NCBI GenBank assembly: GCA_038217425.1
Contig: JBBQPM010000167.1
Span: forward strand, 1 to 15,629
Length of the DNA: 15,629 nucleotides
Direction of reading: 5' to 3'
Source of the DNA: JAIEPT01 sp038217425
GTDB taxonomy: Bacteria; Planctomycetota; Planctomycetia; Gemmatales; Gemmataceae
Shown: positions 15,524-15,629 of the stretch, in pieces
Layout: each line of letters begins with the position of its first letter
Position numbering within the stretch: the stretch's first letter is position 1
Translations under genes and position numbers: made by a program
Notes under the pieces: generated by a model
Told to the model about the DNA's origin: nothing
The model's input: only the letters and a program-made list of their open reading frames with translations
Databases searched by the model: none

Positions 15524-15629
15524 GTGCAGGAAACTACCGCATCGGAAATCGTCAACTTGATGAATGCGGGCGAGAATCCTGCCGCCAGAAAAGGGGTCAG
15601 GTTAGAATGGCATCAAGTTAAGCCGCAAC
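15524..15629 (+). other. window edge: open frame after the TGA and a possible mobile-element end
   Basis: Directly after the TGA of the preceding gene, the same frame stays open for 35 codons to the window end, with GTG at 15524 and ATG at 15560 as possible starts. It could be a partial downstream gene, but the length proves nothing. Inside it, AAAAGGGGTCAGG (15590-15602), followed by TTAGAATGGCATCAAGTTAAG, resembles from memory a tract often seen next to transposase genes, including REP-associated ones. No transposase is in the window, so this is a weak call. Confidence 0.25.

Noticed and set aside
1..15629. CRISPR arrays, tRNA or rRNA genes
   Set aside because: No regularly spaced direct repeats with unique spacers, no cloverleaf-like sequence and no rRNA signature were seen; the repeats present are isolated palindromes and one in-gene tandem repeat.

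Overview
The window most likely comes from a planctomycete or a related member of the PVC group with moderately high GC. The best evidence is the 1195-residue exported protein at 10517-14104. It joins a Pirellula/Verrucomicrobium-type dehydrogenase-like beta-propeller, HEAT repeats and a C-terminal CxxCH haem-binding domain, an architecture that is a hallmark of that group. Assignments rest on reading motifs by eye; no database search was possible.

Layout. Positions 1-578 hold no confident gene, only a + frame broken by one in-frame TAG. Positions 579-4558 hold three minus-strand genes in the order PanE/ApbA-family reductase, oxalate--CoA ligase-like enzyme, OxlT-like oxalate/formate-type MFS carrier. 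An HpcH/HpaI-family aldolase is transcribed divergently at 4846-5652. Together these suggest an oxalate locus: uptake, ATP-dependent activation to oxalyl-CoA, reduction to glyoxylate, and perhaps aldol use of glyoxylate. Positions 5738-9546 hold a minus-strand pair, a SWIM zinc-finger protein and a bacterial SNF2-family ATPase. Positions 9717-14104 hold two exported plus-strand proteins, an SGNH/GDSL hydrolase and the large PVC-type cytochrome-like protein. From about 14150 to the right edge the DNA is more AT-rich and looks accessory, with the 3' remnant of an IS630-type transposase, an unrecognised 289-residue gene and a possible mobile-element end.

Two families of palindromic repeats lie between the genes. 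One, at 5660-5722 and 6780-6825, follows directly after stop codons. The other forms a perfect 34-bp-arm inverted repeat at 10416-10506, with a third copy at 14119-14152. The only two differences in that third copy form a compensatory base-pair change in a predicted stem-loop. No tRNA, rRNA or CRISPR array was seen.
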